This document shows positions 6,103 to 12,524 of a stretch of 12,524 nucleotides of DNA, piece by piece. The notes beneath the pieces are model-generated. The model did not search any database, was not told the DNA's origin, and saw only the letters and a program-made list of their open reading frames with translations. Each line of letters opens with the position of its first letter. The first letter of the stretch is position 1. Made by a program: the position numbers and the translations under genes. Source of the stretch: CAMAUF01 sp046152925 (GTDB taxonomy: Bacteria > Chloroflexota > Dehalococcoidia > Tepidiformales > Tepidiformaceae); assembly GCA_046152925.1 (NCBI GenBank), contig JBJXFX010000126.1, forward strand, positions 1 to 12,524, in the 5' to 3' direction.

Positions 6103-7854
6103 CTACGGTAGGAGCGCGCCGATCCGGACGGCAACCACGACCAGACGATGCGAGTAGTCCGCCCCATCGAAGCTCCCGGCGCAGGTGATGAGCGTGACTG
6201 TCTCAGTGCCGGCGCCGCCCGCGATGATCGCCGGCATGGGGATCGTCGCGGTCTCGTAGAGCGTCGAGGAGAGCACGGTGTAGAGCACGATCACGCCGTT
6301 CTCGAGGCGGAGCGAGACGGGGTCACCCGGCTGGAGCGTATGCAGCTCCCAGAACACCGCCGGCCCGCGCCGGATGAAGTCGTAGTGCCCCGAAAGGACG
6401 GCGTTGCCAGGACTGCCCGGCGGGGCGGTGAACGAATACCAGGCCACATCGTCCGGGCCGTCCGGGTCCTCCATCCGGGTGCCGCCATCCGTGAGGCCCT
6501 TCACGCTGATGGGCGCGTCGATCGCGAGTGCGCCGACCACGAACCGGACCGGCGGGGAGTCGGTCGAGAGGACGCGCGGCGGCACGGGCGGCGGCGGCGG
6601 CACGGGCGGCGGCGGCGGCACGGGCGGCGGCGGCGTGGGGGTCGGTGTTGGGCTTGGCGTGAGCGTCGGGGTGGGGGTGACCGTTGGCCGGGGCGAGGGC
6701 GTGGCCGTTGGCGGCGGGATCGCCGCTGGCTGGACGGTCGCGGTTGGTGTCGCTGCCTGTCCTTGGGGAGGCACGACCTCGTCGGCCGAATCGAAGACAC
6801 CAAGCGCGAAGAGGACACCGAGCACGGTCGCTGCGACGCCAACGGCCGCTCCGCCAGCAATACCGGCCGCGCCGATCCCGCCCGCACTCCCGGCGCCGCC
6901 TGCGCCGGCCCCAGCGCCTCCGCCCGCGGCACCACCGGCGAGCATTCCGGCGCCGGCCCCAGCACCAGCGGTTGCACCCGCGGCTATCCCGCCGGCAATC
7001 GAGGCGAGCAGCCCAGCCTTGAAGACGGCCGCCGCCGGGATCGGGACGAGCGCGGCCAGGATCGCCTCGGGCGCCAGCAGCCGCGACTCGGCCGCCTGGC
7101 AGCGGGCGCAACTCTTGGCGTGGCGCCGCACGACCGAAGCCACATCCGGCCCGAACCCGGCCGCATCAACGAGTTGCAGGCGGCGCGTGAGTTCGGGGCA
7201 ATCGCGGCGGCCGAAGCGGAAGAGGTAGAGCGCCGCCGTCGCATCTTTGAGCGAGGCTTTAGCGCGATTGAGCAAGACGGCAGCGTGGTTCCGGCTGACG
7301 TCGAGGACCTCGGCGATCTCCGGTGAGGTGAGCCCTTGACGGACGTGGAGGTCGAGCACAGCGTATTCCCGCCGGTCGAGCCCGGCGGCGGCCTCCCAGA
7401 CGAGCCGCCCGGCGCTGGCGGACTCAAGCGCGAGTTCGGGCTGGCTGAGCCGGTCGCCGTCGACGAGGTCGAGGCTCGGCGGCGCTCCGTCATCGTCGCC
7501 CGGAGGGGGCTGGTCGAGGGAGACCTCGTGACCGCGGCCACGGATGCGGTTCAGGGCAGTGTTATGGGCAATCGTGAAGAGCCAACTCTTAAAGCGGTCG
7601 CCCTGTTCGAGGTTGCCCATCCCGCGCATCGCCTTGACGAACGTGTCCTGCGTCGCGTCTTCGGCCTCTTCGCGGTCGCGCAGCGTCCGCATCAGGAAGT
7701 CAAAGACGCTATCGACATAGCGGGAGTAGAGCTCGGCAAGGGCGTCGCGGTCGCCAGCAGCAGATCGGGTCGCCAGCACGGCATCGGTCAGGAGAGAGCC
7801 ACTGACATCGACGTCGCTGCTGGACACGGGTGCTCCCAGGTCGCGGGTCCCCAT
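6103..7854 (-). CDS. ECF sigma factor - zinc finger - membrane segment - sortase fusion
   Basis: One uninterrupted 583-aa frame. Residues about 35-105 are sigma-70 region 2 (ALAELYSRYVDSVFDFLMRTLRD, DATQDTFVKAMR, FKSWLFTIAHNTALNRIR). Residues about 150-205 are region 4 (LDRREYAVLDLHVRQGLTSPEIAEVLDVSRNHAAVLLNRAKASL). C219 with H245-x3-C249-x2-C252 forms an anti-sigma-type zinc finger. A Gly/Ala-rich stretch leads into a hydrophobic membrane segment (about 336-354). A Pro/Thr linker (361-427) follows. The sortase domain (about 435-580) has catalytic His490 (LSGHYDF), Cys558 (LITCAG) and Arg570 (YSHRLVVVAV), closest to class F. By topology the sigma part is cytoplasmic and the sortase outside. 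ATG 7854 has GGGG 6 nt upstream; GTG 7884 (593 aa) is an alternative. No LPxTG-type substrate is in the window. Confidence 0.9.
   Translation of the reverse strand: MGTRDLGAPVSSSDVDVSGSLLTDAVLATRSAAGDRDALAELYSRYVDSVFDFLMRTLRDREEAEDATQDTFVKAMRGMGNLEQGDRFKSWLFTIAHNTALNRIRGRGHEVSLDQPPPGDDDGAPPSLDLVDGDRLSQPELALESASAGRLVWEAAAGLDRREYAVLDLHVRQGLTSPEIAEVLDVSRNHAAVLLNRAKASLKDATAALYLFRFGRRDCPELTRRLQLVDAAGFGPDVASVVRRHAKSCARCQAAESRLLAPEAILAALVPIPAAAVFKAGLLASIAGGIAAGATAGAGAGAGMLAGGAAGGGAGAGAGGAGSAGGIGAAGIAGGAAVGVAATVLGVLFALGVFDSADEVVPPQGQAATPTATVQPAAIPPPTATPSPRPTVTPTPTLTPSPTPTPTPPPPVPPPPPVPPPPPVPPRVLSTDSPPVRFVVGALAIDAPISVKGLTDGGTRMEDPDGPDDVAWYSFTAPPGSPGNAVLSGHYDFIRRGPAVFWELHTLQPGDPVSLRLENGVIVLYTVLSSTLYETATIPMPAIIAGGAGTETVTLITCAGSFDGADYSHRLVVVAVRIGALLP
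6583..6636. repeat. Three tandem 18-bp units in the sortase linker
   Basis: The unit CACGGGCGGCGGCGGCGG occurs at 6583-6600, 6601-6618 and 6619-6636 (last base T in the third). On the minus strand it encodes repeats of five prolines and a valine in the extracytoplasmic spacer of the sigma-sortase protein. Near identity of the units suggests recent slippage, so linker length may vary between strains. Confidence 0.85.
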
Positions 7855-8010
7855 TGCGAACCCCACTCCATTTCGATAGGACACTGGGGGCGGCGTCGGA
7901 TTACAAGTCTAGCGCACCGCCGCGCGCCGGGTTGGGTACATTTCGGTTGCAGTGTATCCGTAGCAGCAGCCCGCGCGGGATGTTCGGCGTAGGATCGTGC
8001 GCGACGCTCG

Positions 8011-8155
8011 CCAGAAACGCCCGTCATCGTCTGCTGGGGGCCGTTGGTCTCGCGTCGCCGTGCCAGGGAGGGGGCCCCATTCCGGGGAAGCGTCCGGAGT
8101 GGTTCCCTGGCACGGCGACGCTGCCAACACGCAGCGCGATGACGGGCGTCTCTGG
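8011..8155. repeat. Large two-tier palindrome upstream of asd
   Basis: Outer arms 8011-8029 and 8137-8155 match at 18 of 19 positions (core ACGCCCGTCATCG). Inner arms 8052-8069 and 8104-8121 match at all 18 positions (core GCCGTGCCAGGGA). Short pairs, CTGC 8031-8034 with GCAG 8131-8134 and TTGG 8044-8047 with CCAA 8124-8127, continue the stem between them. The whole 145 bp can fold as one long interrupted hairpin on either strand. Confidence 0.8.
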
Positions 8156-8225
8156 TTCCCGGCCGGGTTGGGGCGCAGAAACCGGCCAAGTGACGGAGTC
8201 CCCGGGGTGGAATGCGCACGCGAGT

Positions 8226-8286
8226 CGCTTGCCAGGGACAGGGCGCAGACGCCGAAGGAGAGGTTCCGGCGCGTCCCTGACAAGCG
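8226..8286. repeat. Second stem-loop upstream of asd
   Basis: CGCTTGCCAGGGAC (8226-8239) and GTCCCTGACAAGCG (8273-8286) pair at 13 of 14 positions. An inner stem, CGCCG 8250-8254 with CGGCG 8267-8271, lies within. The arm shares GCCAGGGA with the inner arm of the larger palindrome at 8011-8155. That suggests related elements or repeated insertion. Confidence 0.65.
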
Positions 8287-8357
8287 TGGGTCGCAGGCTG
8301 GGGTCCCCGGTTCGCCGTCTCCGGCGGTGTGTCCCCCGTCTACAGAGTGAGACCCAC
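8286..8357. repeat. Third stem-loop upstream of asd
   Basis: GTGGGTC (8286-8292) faces GACCCAC (8351-8357). An inner hairpin CGCCG-TCTC-CGGCG (8313-8326) lies between them. It begins where the preceding stem-loop ends, so the two share a base and are tandem. The outer stem is only 7 bp, so this is the weakest of the three. Confidence 0.4.
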
Positions 8358-8581
8358 CGGACCACGGCCGATTACACGCTTGCGGGGATCTCGCGAAAAA
8401 TCTTTCCGGCCGGTAAGTCGAGGTCCGGCCTCAAGCCGCATCCCCTCCCTCCGAGCAAGGACCACGGGAGGGAAGCACTTCGGGCCCGGTGGGCAACGCC
8501 TGCCCCAGCCCGGCTCCTGGCTTCGCGAACTCGGGCGTCCGGCCTCGCTGCCGCGCCGAGACGCTGCCCGAGGCGGTCGGC

Positions 8582-8612
8582 TACCATAACCGGCATCTCA
8601 CTTGCCTTGGAG
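8582..8612 (+). promoter_or_regulatory. Candidate asd -10 element and ribosome binding site
   Basis: TACCAT (8582-8587) fits the TAnnnT form of a -10. GGAG at 8609-8612 lies 6 nt before GTG 8619 and decides that start against the long upstream extension of the open frame. No clear -35 is seen. The predicted untranslated leader would be only about 25 nt, which would leave the stem-loops upstream of the promoter rather than in the asd mRNA. Confidence 0.45.
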
Positions 8613-8618
8613 CCCGTT

Positions 8619-9644
8619 GTGGAGGCCTACAACATTACCGTCGTGGGCGGCGCTGGCATCGTCGGCCGCGAATTTCTCAAGATCCTGGACGAGCGCGAGA
8701 TCCCCGTGGGCCGCCTGCGCCTGCTCGCGACGGCCCGTTCGGCCGGCAAGCAGGTCACCTTCCGCGGCCAGACCGTCACCGTCGAAGAGACCCTGCCCAC
8801 GAGCTTCGGGCCCGACGACCACGTCGTCTTCTTGTCGGCCTCCGGCAGCGCCTCGAAACAGTTCGCCCCGATCGCCGCGGCGAACGGCAGCTTCGTGCTC
8901 GATGACTCGAGCGCCTACCGCACGGACCCGGCGGTGCCGCTGGTGATCCCGGAGATAAACCCCGAAGACCTGGATTGGCACACAGGCATCGTCAGTCAGC
9001 CGAACTGCACGACGACGCCGATGGTGCTCGCCTTGCAGCCGATCCACCGCGTGAACCCGGTCCGCAGGATCGTCGTCAGCACGTACCAGGCGGTCGCGGG
9101 GGCGGGGGGCGCCGCCGTCGACGGCCTTCGCGCGGAGAGCGAAGCCGCCCTCGCGGGCCGCCATGAACCGTCCGGCACCCAGAAGCGCGAGATCGCCTTC
9201 AACGCCGTCCCCCAGATCGACCTCTTCGCCGACGACGGCTACACCAAAGAGGAGATCAAGATGGCGAACGAGACGCGCAAGATCCTGCACTCGCCGGATA
9301 TCGCGATCAGCGCCACCTGCGTCCGCATCCCCACCTTCTTCGGCCACGCGATGAACGTGTGGGCCGAGTTCGAGCGGCCGATCCACCCCGGCGAGGCACG
9401 CGAACTGATGGCGGCCTTCCCCGCAATCACCCTCATGGACGACCCAGCGGCCGAAATTTACCCCACGCCGATGGACGTCGCCGGGACTGACAAGGTGCTC
9501 GTCGGGCGGCTGCGGGCCGACACGTCGAAGCCGGGCGCCATCACCTTCTGGACCCTGACTGACTCGATCCGCAAGGGCGCAGCCGCGAACGTGGTCGACG
9601 TCCTCGTCGAGGCGAGCAAGCGCGGCCTCATCCGGCGCGGGTAA
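8619..9644 (+). CDS. asd: Aspartate-semialdehyde dehydrogenase
   Basis: A 341-aa enzyme that reduces L-aspartyl-4-phosphate to aspartate semialdehyde with NADPH, the branch point to lysine/diaminopimelate, threonine and methionine. The N-terminal Rossmann motif is VVGGAGIVG (residues 8-16). The catalytic cysteine is Cys130 in SQPNCTT. The substrate-binding region RIPTFFGHAM supplies Arg237 and the active-site His243. Also typical are VSTYQAVAGAGGAAVDGL and DKVLVGRLR near the end. Length is normal for the family (about 340). The GTG start is chosen for its GGAG and because homology begins there. It stands alone on the plus strand, convergent with the LmbE-type gene 24 bp away. Confidence 0.95.
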   Translation: MEAYNITVVGGAGIVGREFLKILDEREIPVGRLRLLATARSAGKQVTFRGQTVTVEETLPTSFGPDDHVVFLSASGSASKQFAPIAAANGSFVLDDSSAYRTDPAVPLVIPEINPEDLDWHTGIVSQPNCTTTPMVLALQPIHRVNPVRRIVVSTYQAVAGAGGAAVDGLRAESEAALAGRHEPSGTQKREIAFNAVPQIDLFADDGYTKEEIKMANETRKILHSPDIAISATCVRIPTFFGHAMNVWAEFERPIHPGEARELMAAFPAITLMDDPAAEIYPTPMDVAGTDKVLVGRLRADTSKPGAITFWTLTDSIRKGAAANVVDVLVEASKRGLIRRG

Positions 9645-9668
9645 CGCCGCTGAACCCATCCGAACGCG

Positions 9669-10616
9669 TTAGCCTGCGCCGCGTTGCCCCTTCGACTTCG
9701 CCTGCGGAGCCGGCACTGCGCCGGCGGGAAGCTCCTCGGCCGTCTCTTCTGCGGCCTCGACGTTCTTCGGCTCGACGCGGGGCGGGCGCCGGATCGACCA
9801 GCGTCGGAAGCGCTCCTCGATCGGCTTCTCGCCGTCCTTCTCGACTTGCTCGCGCCGTTGCTTGAGGAAGTCCTCCCGCGTGCGACTGCCGATCTGCGAA
9901 GTGTGGCAGAGGATCGCGTCGATCTTCGTCTCCCAGTGCGCCGTGATGTCGACCGTGTAGTCGGGGTCGGCCGCCCCACCGAGGAGGACCTCATTCACCT
10001 GTACCGAGTGGAGCCCATCGGCCTCGTCGCGCTCGTAAAAGAGCCGGTCGCGGACCACTGGGTAGACCGCGTCCATCACGGAGACGCCGACGTTACGGTG
10101 GTCGCGATGGTTGAAGCTGCCCCGGAAGCCATCCCAGGTGAGCACGACCTCGGGGCGGTAGAGCCGGAGCAACCGTACGATTTGTCCACGCAGTTCCAAG
10201 TCGTCGACCGTGAACCCGTCGGGATAGCCGAGGAAGACACACTCCTTGACGCCAAGGACCTTGCAGGCGGCGCGCTGTTCGCTTTCGCGCATCGCCGCGA
10301 GCTTTTCGCGGGTCATCGCCATGTCGTGCGTGCCCTTGTCGCCGCTCGTGACAAGGACGTAGGTGACCTCCGCGCCCTCGGCGCACCACTTCGCCACCGT
10401 CCCCGAAAGGACGAACTCGGCGTCGTCGGGGTGGGCCATGATGACCATCGCGGACTTCGGCGTGCCGATATCGGGCGGCGCCTCCTGTTGGGCGGAGCCG
10501 ATCGGTGGCGCCGGCGGCGCGGCGGTGGCCTCGGGCGGGGAACCCGGCCCTGCGCTCAGCGACGCGAGCTTCGCCTTCAGGCTGCTGACCTGGCCTTTGA
10601 GCTTGCTCTTTTTCAT
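9669..10616 (-). CDS. PIG-L/LmbE-family deacetylase
   Basis: A 315-aa protein of the PIG-L (LmbE) family, zinc-dependent enzymes that remove acetyl groups from N-acetylglucosaminyl compounds such as mycothiol or bacillithiol precursors and glycolipids. The signature AHPDDAE is at residues 61-67 (zinc ligands expected at His62 and Asp65). The second ligand motif FNHRDHRN is at 168-175 (His173 likely). SGDKGTHD and FLGYPDG are also typical. The first 55 residues are extra: a Lys/Leu-rich possible short coiled coil, then an Ala/Pro linker. The last 40 residues are Glu/Ala-rich and probably disordered. It lies 67 bp after the Fic gene on the same strand and could share its transcript. The substrate is unknown. 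Confidence 0.9.
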   Translation of the reverse strand: MKKSKLKGQVSSLKAKLASLSAGPGSPPEATAAPPAPPIGSAQQEAPPDIGTPKSAMVIMAHPDDAEFVLSGTVAKWCAEGAEVTYVLVTSGDKGTHDMAMTREKLAAMRESEQRAACKVLGVKECVFLGYPDGFTVDDLELRGQIVRLLRLYRPEVVLTWDGFRGSFNHRDHRNVGVSVMDAVYPVVRDRLFYERDEADGLHSVQVNEVLLGGAADPDYTVDITAHWETKIDAILCHTSQIGSRTREDFLKQRREQVEKDGEKPIEERFRRWSIRRPPRVEPKNVEAAEETAEELPAGAVPAPQAKSKGQRGAG

Positions 10617-10683
10617 CGGCGGCTGCCCTCGCGGTGGTCTGGCCGCTAACGCTACCGCCCGGCCGGTGTTGGTGCGATCCGGC

Positions 10684-11838
10684 TCAATCTCCGTATGCGA
10701 GTTCGATCAGTTCGGCGGCGTACCACGCTTGTGGGTAGCTCCCTTCGATCTCCTTCACGATCCCGGCGCTCGCGAGAGCTTCGATCGCTGCCCGAGCGGT
10801 GCGGTAGTTGTAGCGGTGGGCGCGCTCGAACGCTGAGGCGGTCACGAAGACGCGCTCCATCACGTAGTCGACAGCGACCATCGCTGCCTGCGAACGGCTC
10901 GCAGCTTTCGCAGCCACACGGTAGCGCTCGCGGAGCATCCGCAACGTCTCTGCACGGGTCGCGACGTCGACCGCCTGGGCCTGGACGGCGTCCAGAAAGA
11001 ATCGGATCCAACTCTCCCAGTCGCCATGGGTGCTCACCCGCTTCATCAAGTCGAGGTACTCCCTGCGGTGCGCATCCAGGAACGGACTGAGGTTCACAAT
11101 CGGCTGCTCGGTGAAGCCCCGGCTCATGAGGTAGATGGGGATGATCAGGCGCCCGAGGCGGCCATTGCCGTCCTCGAACGGGTGGATGGTCTCGAACTGG
11201 TAGTGGAGGATCGCCGCCACCACCAGCGCTGGGTAGTCCTCGGGCGCCGCCGCGAACGCCAGCAAGTTTTCGACGAGGCCCTCAATATGCTCGGGAGGCG
11301 CCGGTACGAACGTCGCCGTGACGGGCGTATCGCCGGGCTGACCTATCACGACTTGCTGACGCCGGAACTCGCCGGGACGCCGGTCTTCGCCACGCGTGCC
11401 CGCCAGAAGTTCACGGTGCAACGCACGGAGCACGAAGGCTGAGAGCGGCCGCCCCTCCGCGGCCCAGTCCGACGCCATCTTGGTGACCGCGAGGTACCGT
11501 TCGACCTCGGTCACGAGCGCGGCGTAGGCGCGGTCGCGGGGCGGTCCCATCTCCTGCGCGCGAAGGACATCTTCGGCCTGCGTGTGAGTCCCTTCGATCC
11601 GGTTGCTCGAAACGGCCTCACGGGTGACGAGTGGCCGGATCAGGAGTTCCTTGTTGCCGATCTCGGCCGAGACGCCGCCGGCGGTCGCAAGTGCGCGGGC
11701 TGCGTCCTCCACCCGGCTCGCGAACGCCCAAGTGACAGCGAGCGGCGGCGGCGGTAGCGGTCGGGCCAGGTAGGCCCAGCCCCCTGTGATGGGGACGAGC
11801 TCTCCAGGCGAACGGTCGGTGAACTCGTCTGGGTGCAT
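10684..11838 (-). CDS. Fic-domain protein (putative AMP transferase) with C-terminal winged helix
   Basis: A 384-aa class II-type Fic protein. Family members transfer AMP (sometimes another phosphate compound) to hydroxyl groups of target proteins. Residues about 10-95 are the Fic N-terminal domain with the inhibitory motif SxxxEG at Ser78-Glu82-Gly83 (SSNRIEG), which in relatives blocks the active site until relieved. The catalytic loop HPFEDGNGRLGR at 219-230 is intact, including His219 and the final Arg. The C-terminal part (about 315-384; VTASAFERAHRYNYRTARAAIEALASAGIVKEI) looks like a winged-helix DNA-binding domain, so it may regulate its own promoter. ATG 11838 follows a GTG at 11841; either could be used. 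The TAGAAT box puts the mRNA start at these codons, so translation is probably leaderless. Confidence 0.92.
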   Translation of the reverse strand: MHPDEFTDRSPGELVPITGGWAYLARPLPPPPLAVTWAFASRVEDAARALATAGGVSAEIGNKELLIRPLVTREAVSSNRIEGTHTQAEDVLRAQEMGPPRDRAYAALVTEVERYLAVTKMASDWAAEGRPLSAFVLRALHRELLAGTRGEDRRPGEFRRQQVVIGQPGDTPVTATFVPAPPEHIEGLVENLLAFAAAPEDYPALVVAAILHYQFETIHPFEDGNGRLGRLIIPIYLMSRGFTEQPIVNLSPFLDAHRREYLDLMKRVSTHGDWESWIRFFLDAVQAQAVDVATRAETLRMLRERYRVAAKAASRSQAAMVAVDYVMERVFVTASAFERAHRYNYRTARAAIEALASAGIVKEIEGSYPQAWYAAELIELAYGD

Positions 11839-11871
11839 CACTTTGTATTCTAGGGCTCAAACTACAAAGTG
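11839..11871. promoter_or_regulatory. Fic promoter with perfect dyad operator
   Basis: CACTTTGTA (11839-11847) and TACAAAGTG (11863-11871) form an exact 9-bp inverted repeat with 15 bases between. On the minus strand a -10 box TAGAAT (11852-11847) lies inside the dyad, 8 nt before ATG 11838. A protein on this dyad would cover the -10 and the start site. The core CTTTGTA-N15-TACAAAG recurs at 11965-11993. Confidence 0.65.
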
Positions 11872-11955
11872 TGCCTGACCTAGTGTACTTTCGACACTGG
11901 CTCGTTAGCGACTCACTTTTGCCAGAGAACCGCTGGATGCTCGCCGCCTACCGAA

Positions 11956-11999
11956 CCGGCTTCGCTTTGTAGAAAAGCGCCGAAAATACAAAGAGCCGG
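11956..11999. promoter_or_regulatory. Second copy of the CTTTGTA-N15-TACAAAG dyad
   Basis: CTTTGTA at 11965-11971 and TACAAAG at 11987-11993 have the same half-sites and the same 15-base gap as the dyad over the Fic promoter, 124 bp centre to centre. The copy is framed by an outer pair, CCGGCT 11956-11961 and AGCCGG 11994-11999. The N15 spacers differ, so the half-sites rather than the whole segment are conserved, as expected for a protein binding site. Confidence 0.6.
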
Positions 12000-12043
12000 C
12001 GGCGAAGTGCAGAACTGACACTCGGGTCATCCGCCTATCCAGG

Positions 12044-12115
12044 TGATCGAATGAAAGTTCTCGCCCCCAAACTTTCATCCCGCCTCGCGGCTTGCAAGCA
12101 GGCTTTAATCGATCA
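12044..12115. repeat. Clustered dyads downstream of the dnaE end
   Basis: ATGAAAGTT (12051-12059) and AACTTTCAT (12070-12078) form an exact 9-bp stem with a 10-nt loop. An outer pair, TGATCGA 12044-12050 and TCGATCA 12109-12115, encloses it together with the perfect palindrome GCTTGCAAGC (12090-12099). The cluster lies just past the dnaE stop and could serve as its 3' structure. There is no T-run. The rest of the gap 11872-12043 holds only a short AGTGT/ACACT dyad near 11884-11899 and no ORF. Confidence 0.5.
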
Positions 12116-12129
12116 GATTACCTAGCAGT

Positions 12130-12524
12130 TTACGCCGCCCGGTCCCGCGTGCCCGTCAGCCGTACCTGCCCGTTCTTCTGCAGGATGTTGCGGATGCTCC
12201 GCGCCAGGTCCTCGTTCACCGCCGCCCGGGGCAAATCGAACTCCGAGTCGTGGCCCTCGCCGTCGTGGATCACGAGCCGGACCTCGTCGTTGCCCGGGTG
12301 CTCCTTGAGCATGCTCGCGACCGCGCGCAGTCGGTGCTCGTCGGCGAGGGTGTCTTCGGTCTCGTAGATCGTGACGACGAGGCGGGCCGTATCCCCGGAG
12401 ACCGGCGGGCGTACGCCGGGCCGGGAGTGTTCGCTCGTCGGCGCCGGTGACGGCGGCGCTTCGCGTGGCGGGGCTGCTGGCTGCCTCGGCGCCGTGCTCG
12501 TCGGCGAGGGCGCTGGCTGGCTCC
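12130..12524 (-). CDS. dnaE: DNA polymerase III subunit alpha, C-terminal part (partial)
   Basis: The frame is open from the right edge to the stop at 12130-12132 (about 131 codons), so the gene is truncated by the window, not broken. The last 80 residues include ARLVVTIYETEDTLADEHRLRAVASMLKEHPGNDEVRLVIHDGEG, which fits the extreme C-terminal domain of bacterial replicative polymerase alpha (short OB/DHH-like tail with LLxxHPGxDxVxL). Upstream of it is a Pro/Ala/Ser/Thr-rich linker of about 45 residues. I rely on this tail only; none of the catalytic palm domain is visible. An alternative is another protein with the same terminal domain, but DnaE is the best fit. Confidence 0.72.
   Translation of the reverse strand, partial: SQPAPSPTSTAPRQPAAPPREAPPSPAPTSEHSRPGVRPPVSGDTARLVVTIYETEDTLADEHRLRAVASMLKEHPGNDEVRLVIHDGEGHDSEFDLPRAAVNEDLARSIRNILQKNGQVRLTGTRDRAA

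Larger units (their letters stand above)
7855..8618. other. Long intergenic region without convincing genes, rich in stem-loops
   Basis: This divergent gap separates the sigma-sortase gene (-) and asd (+). The frame of asd stays open through it to 7830, but its translation there is Arg/Pro/Ser-rich, has no domain, and runs through palindromes, so I read it as noncoding. Three stem-loops follow one another (8011-8155, 8226-8286, 8286-8357). On the minus strand TAGACT (7906-7911) is a weak candidate -10 for the sigma-sortase gene. From 8358 to 8580 I see only short dyads (for example CGGCCG pairs near 8366 and 8410), with no tRNA, SRP RNA, RNase P RNA or tmRNA signature. Confidence 0.6.

Noticed and set aside
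6583..6636. Tandem 18-bp repeat as a CRISPR or regulatory iteron array
   Set aside because: The units are contiguous without spacers and simply encode the Pro-rich linker of the sigma-sortase protein.
5032..7326. Long plus-strand open frames opposite the selenoprotein and sigma-sortase genes (5032-6093, 6148-7326)
   Set aside because: GC-rich shadow frames without recognisable domains; the opposite strand has complete family signatures.
8052..8121. Hairpin as SRP RNA or 6S RNA
   Set aside because: The conserved SRP loop (GGTCAGG...GGAAGGAAGCAGCC) is absent and no 6S-like open bubble can be drawn with confidence.
8226..8286. Lysine riboswitch (L-box) upstream of asd, prompted by GACGCCGAAGGAGAGG
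   Set aside because: Only a few L-box-like bases occur and in the wrong order. The 5' AGAGGTGC element and the five-helix junction are missing, and the predicted asd promoter lies downstream.
7830..8618. Long N-terminal extension of asd in the same open frame
   Set aside because: The translated extension is Arg/Pro/Ser-rich with no domain and runs through the palindromes. GTG 8619 has a proper GGAG and coincides with the start of homology.
8598..10649. Antisense open frames over asd and the LmbE-type gene (8598-9659 minus, 9684-10649 plus)
   Set aside because: Shadow frames of two well-recognised genes, with biased composition and no motifs.

Overview
This is a GC-rich window (roughly two thirds G+C by eye) of ordinary bacterial gene density. 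It most resembles a Chloroflexota genome (Dehalococcoidia-like), probably a metagenome contig. That placement is inference from protein styles: the CGITPY-type CysS, the class F-like sortase with a PT-rich linker, a Gram-positive type GAAC-N4-GTTC operator, and many intergenic palindromes. I saw no tRNA, rRNA, CRISPR array, insertion sequence or prophage gene.

Layout. 1-128: long nested palindrome just past the end of the first gene. 129-1685 (-): carboxyltransferase subunit of a biotin-dependent acyl-CoA carboxylase. 1770-3260 (+): a probable leaderless 17-codon leader peptide with two near-adjacent Cys codons, then cysteinyl-tRNA synthetase. 3288-3372: palindrome between convergent genes. 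3382-4806 (-): a tightly packed operon (96-aa orphan, dCTP deaminase broken by an in-frame TGA, GNAT acetyltransferase) behind a promoter that holds a LexA-type box. 4906-5949 (-): a thioredoxin-fold protein whose frame crosses a UGA exactly at the redox-active position, with a SECIS-like hairpin just after it; I call it a selenoprotein. 6103-7854 (-): one polypeptide joining an ECF sigma factor, an anti-sigma-type zinc finger, a membrane segment, a proline-rich spacer and a sortase. 7855-8618: about 760 bp without a convincing gene but with three successive stem-loop structures. 8619-9644 (+): aspartate-semialdehyde dehydrogenase. 9669-10616 (-): PIG-L/LmbE-type deacetylase. 10684-11838 (-): Fic-domain AMPylase/regulator with two copies of a CTTTGTA-N15-TACAAAG dyad upstream. 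12130 to the right edge (-): C-terminus of DNA polymerase III alpha.

How it fits together. The metabolic and housekeeping genes (acyl-CoA carboxylase, cysS, asd, dnaE) are unremarkable. The interest lies in regulation and recoding: a cysteine-sensing leader in front of cysS, an SOS-type promoter driving a nucleotide-pool gene, a candidate UGA-decoded redox enzyme, and a sigma factor physically tied to an extracytoplasmic sortase. Several intergenic gaps carry long nested inverted repeats, suggesting either a dispersed palindromic element family or extensive RNA-level control.
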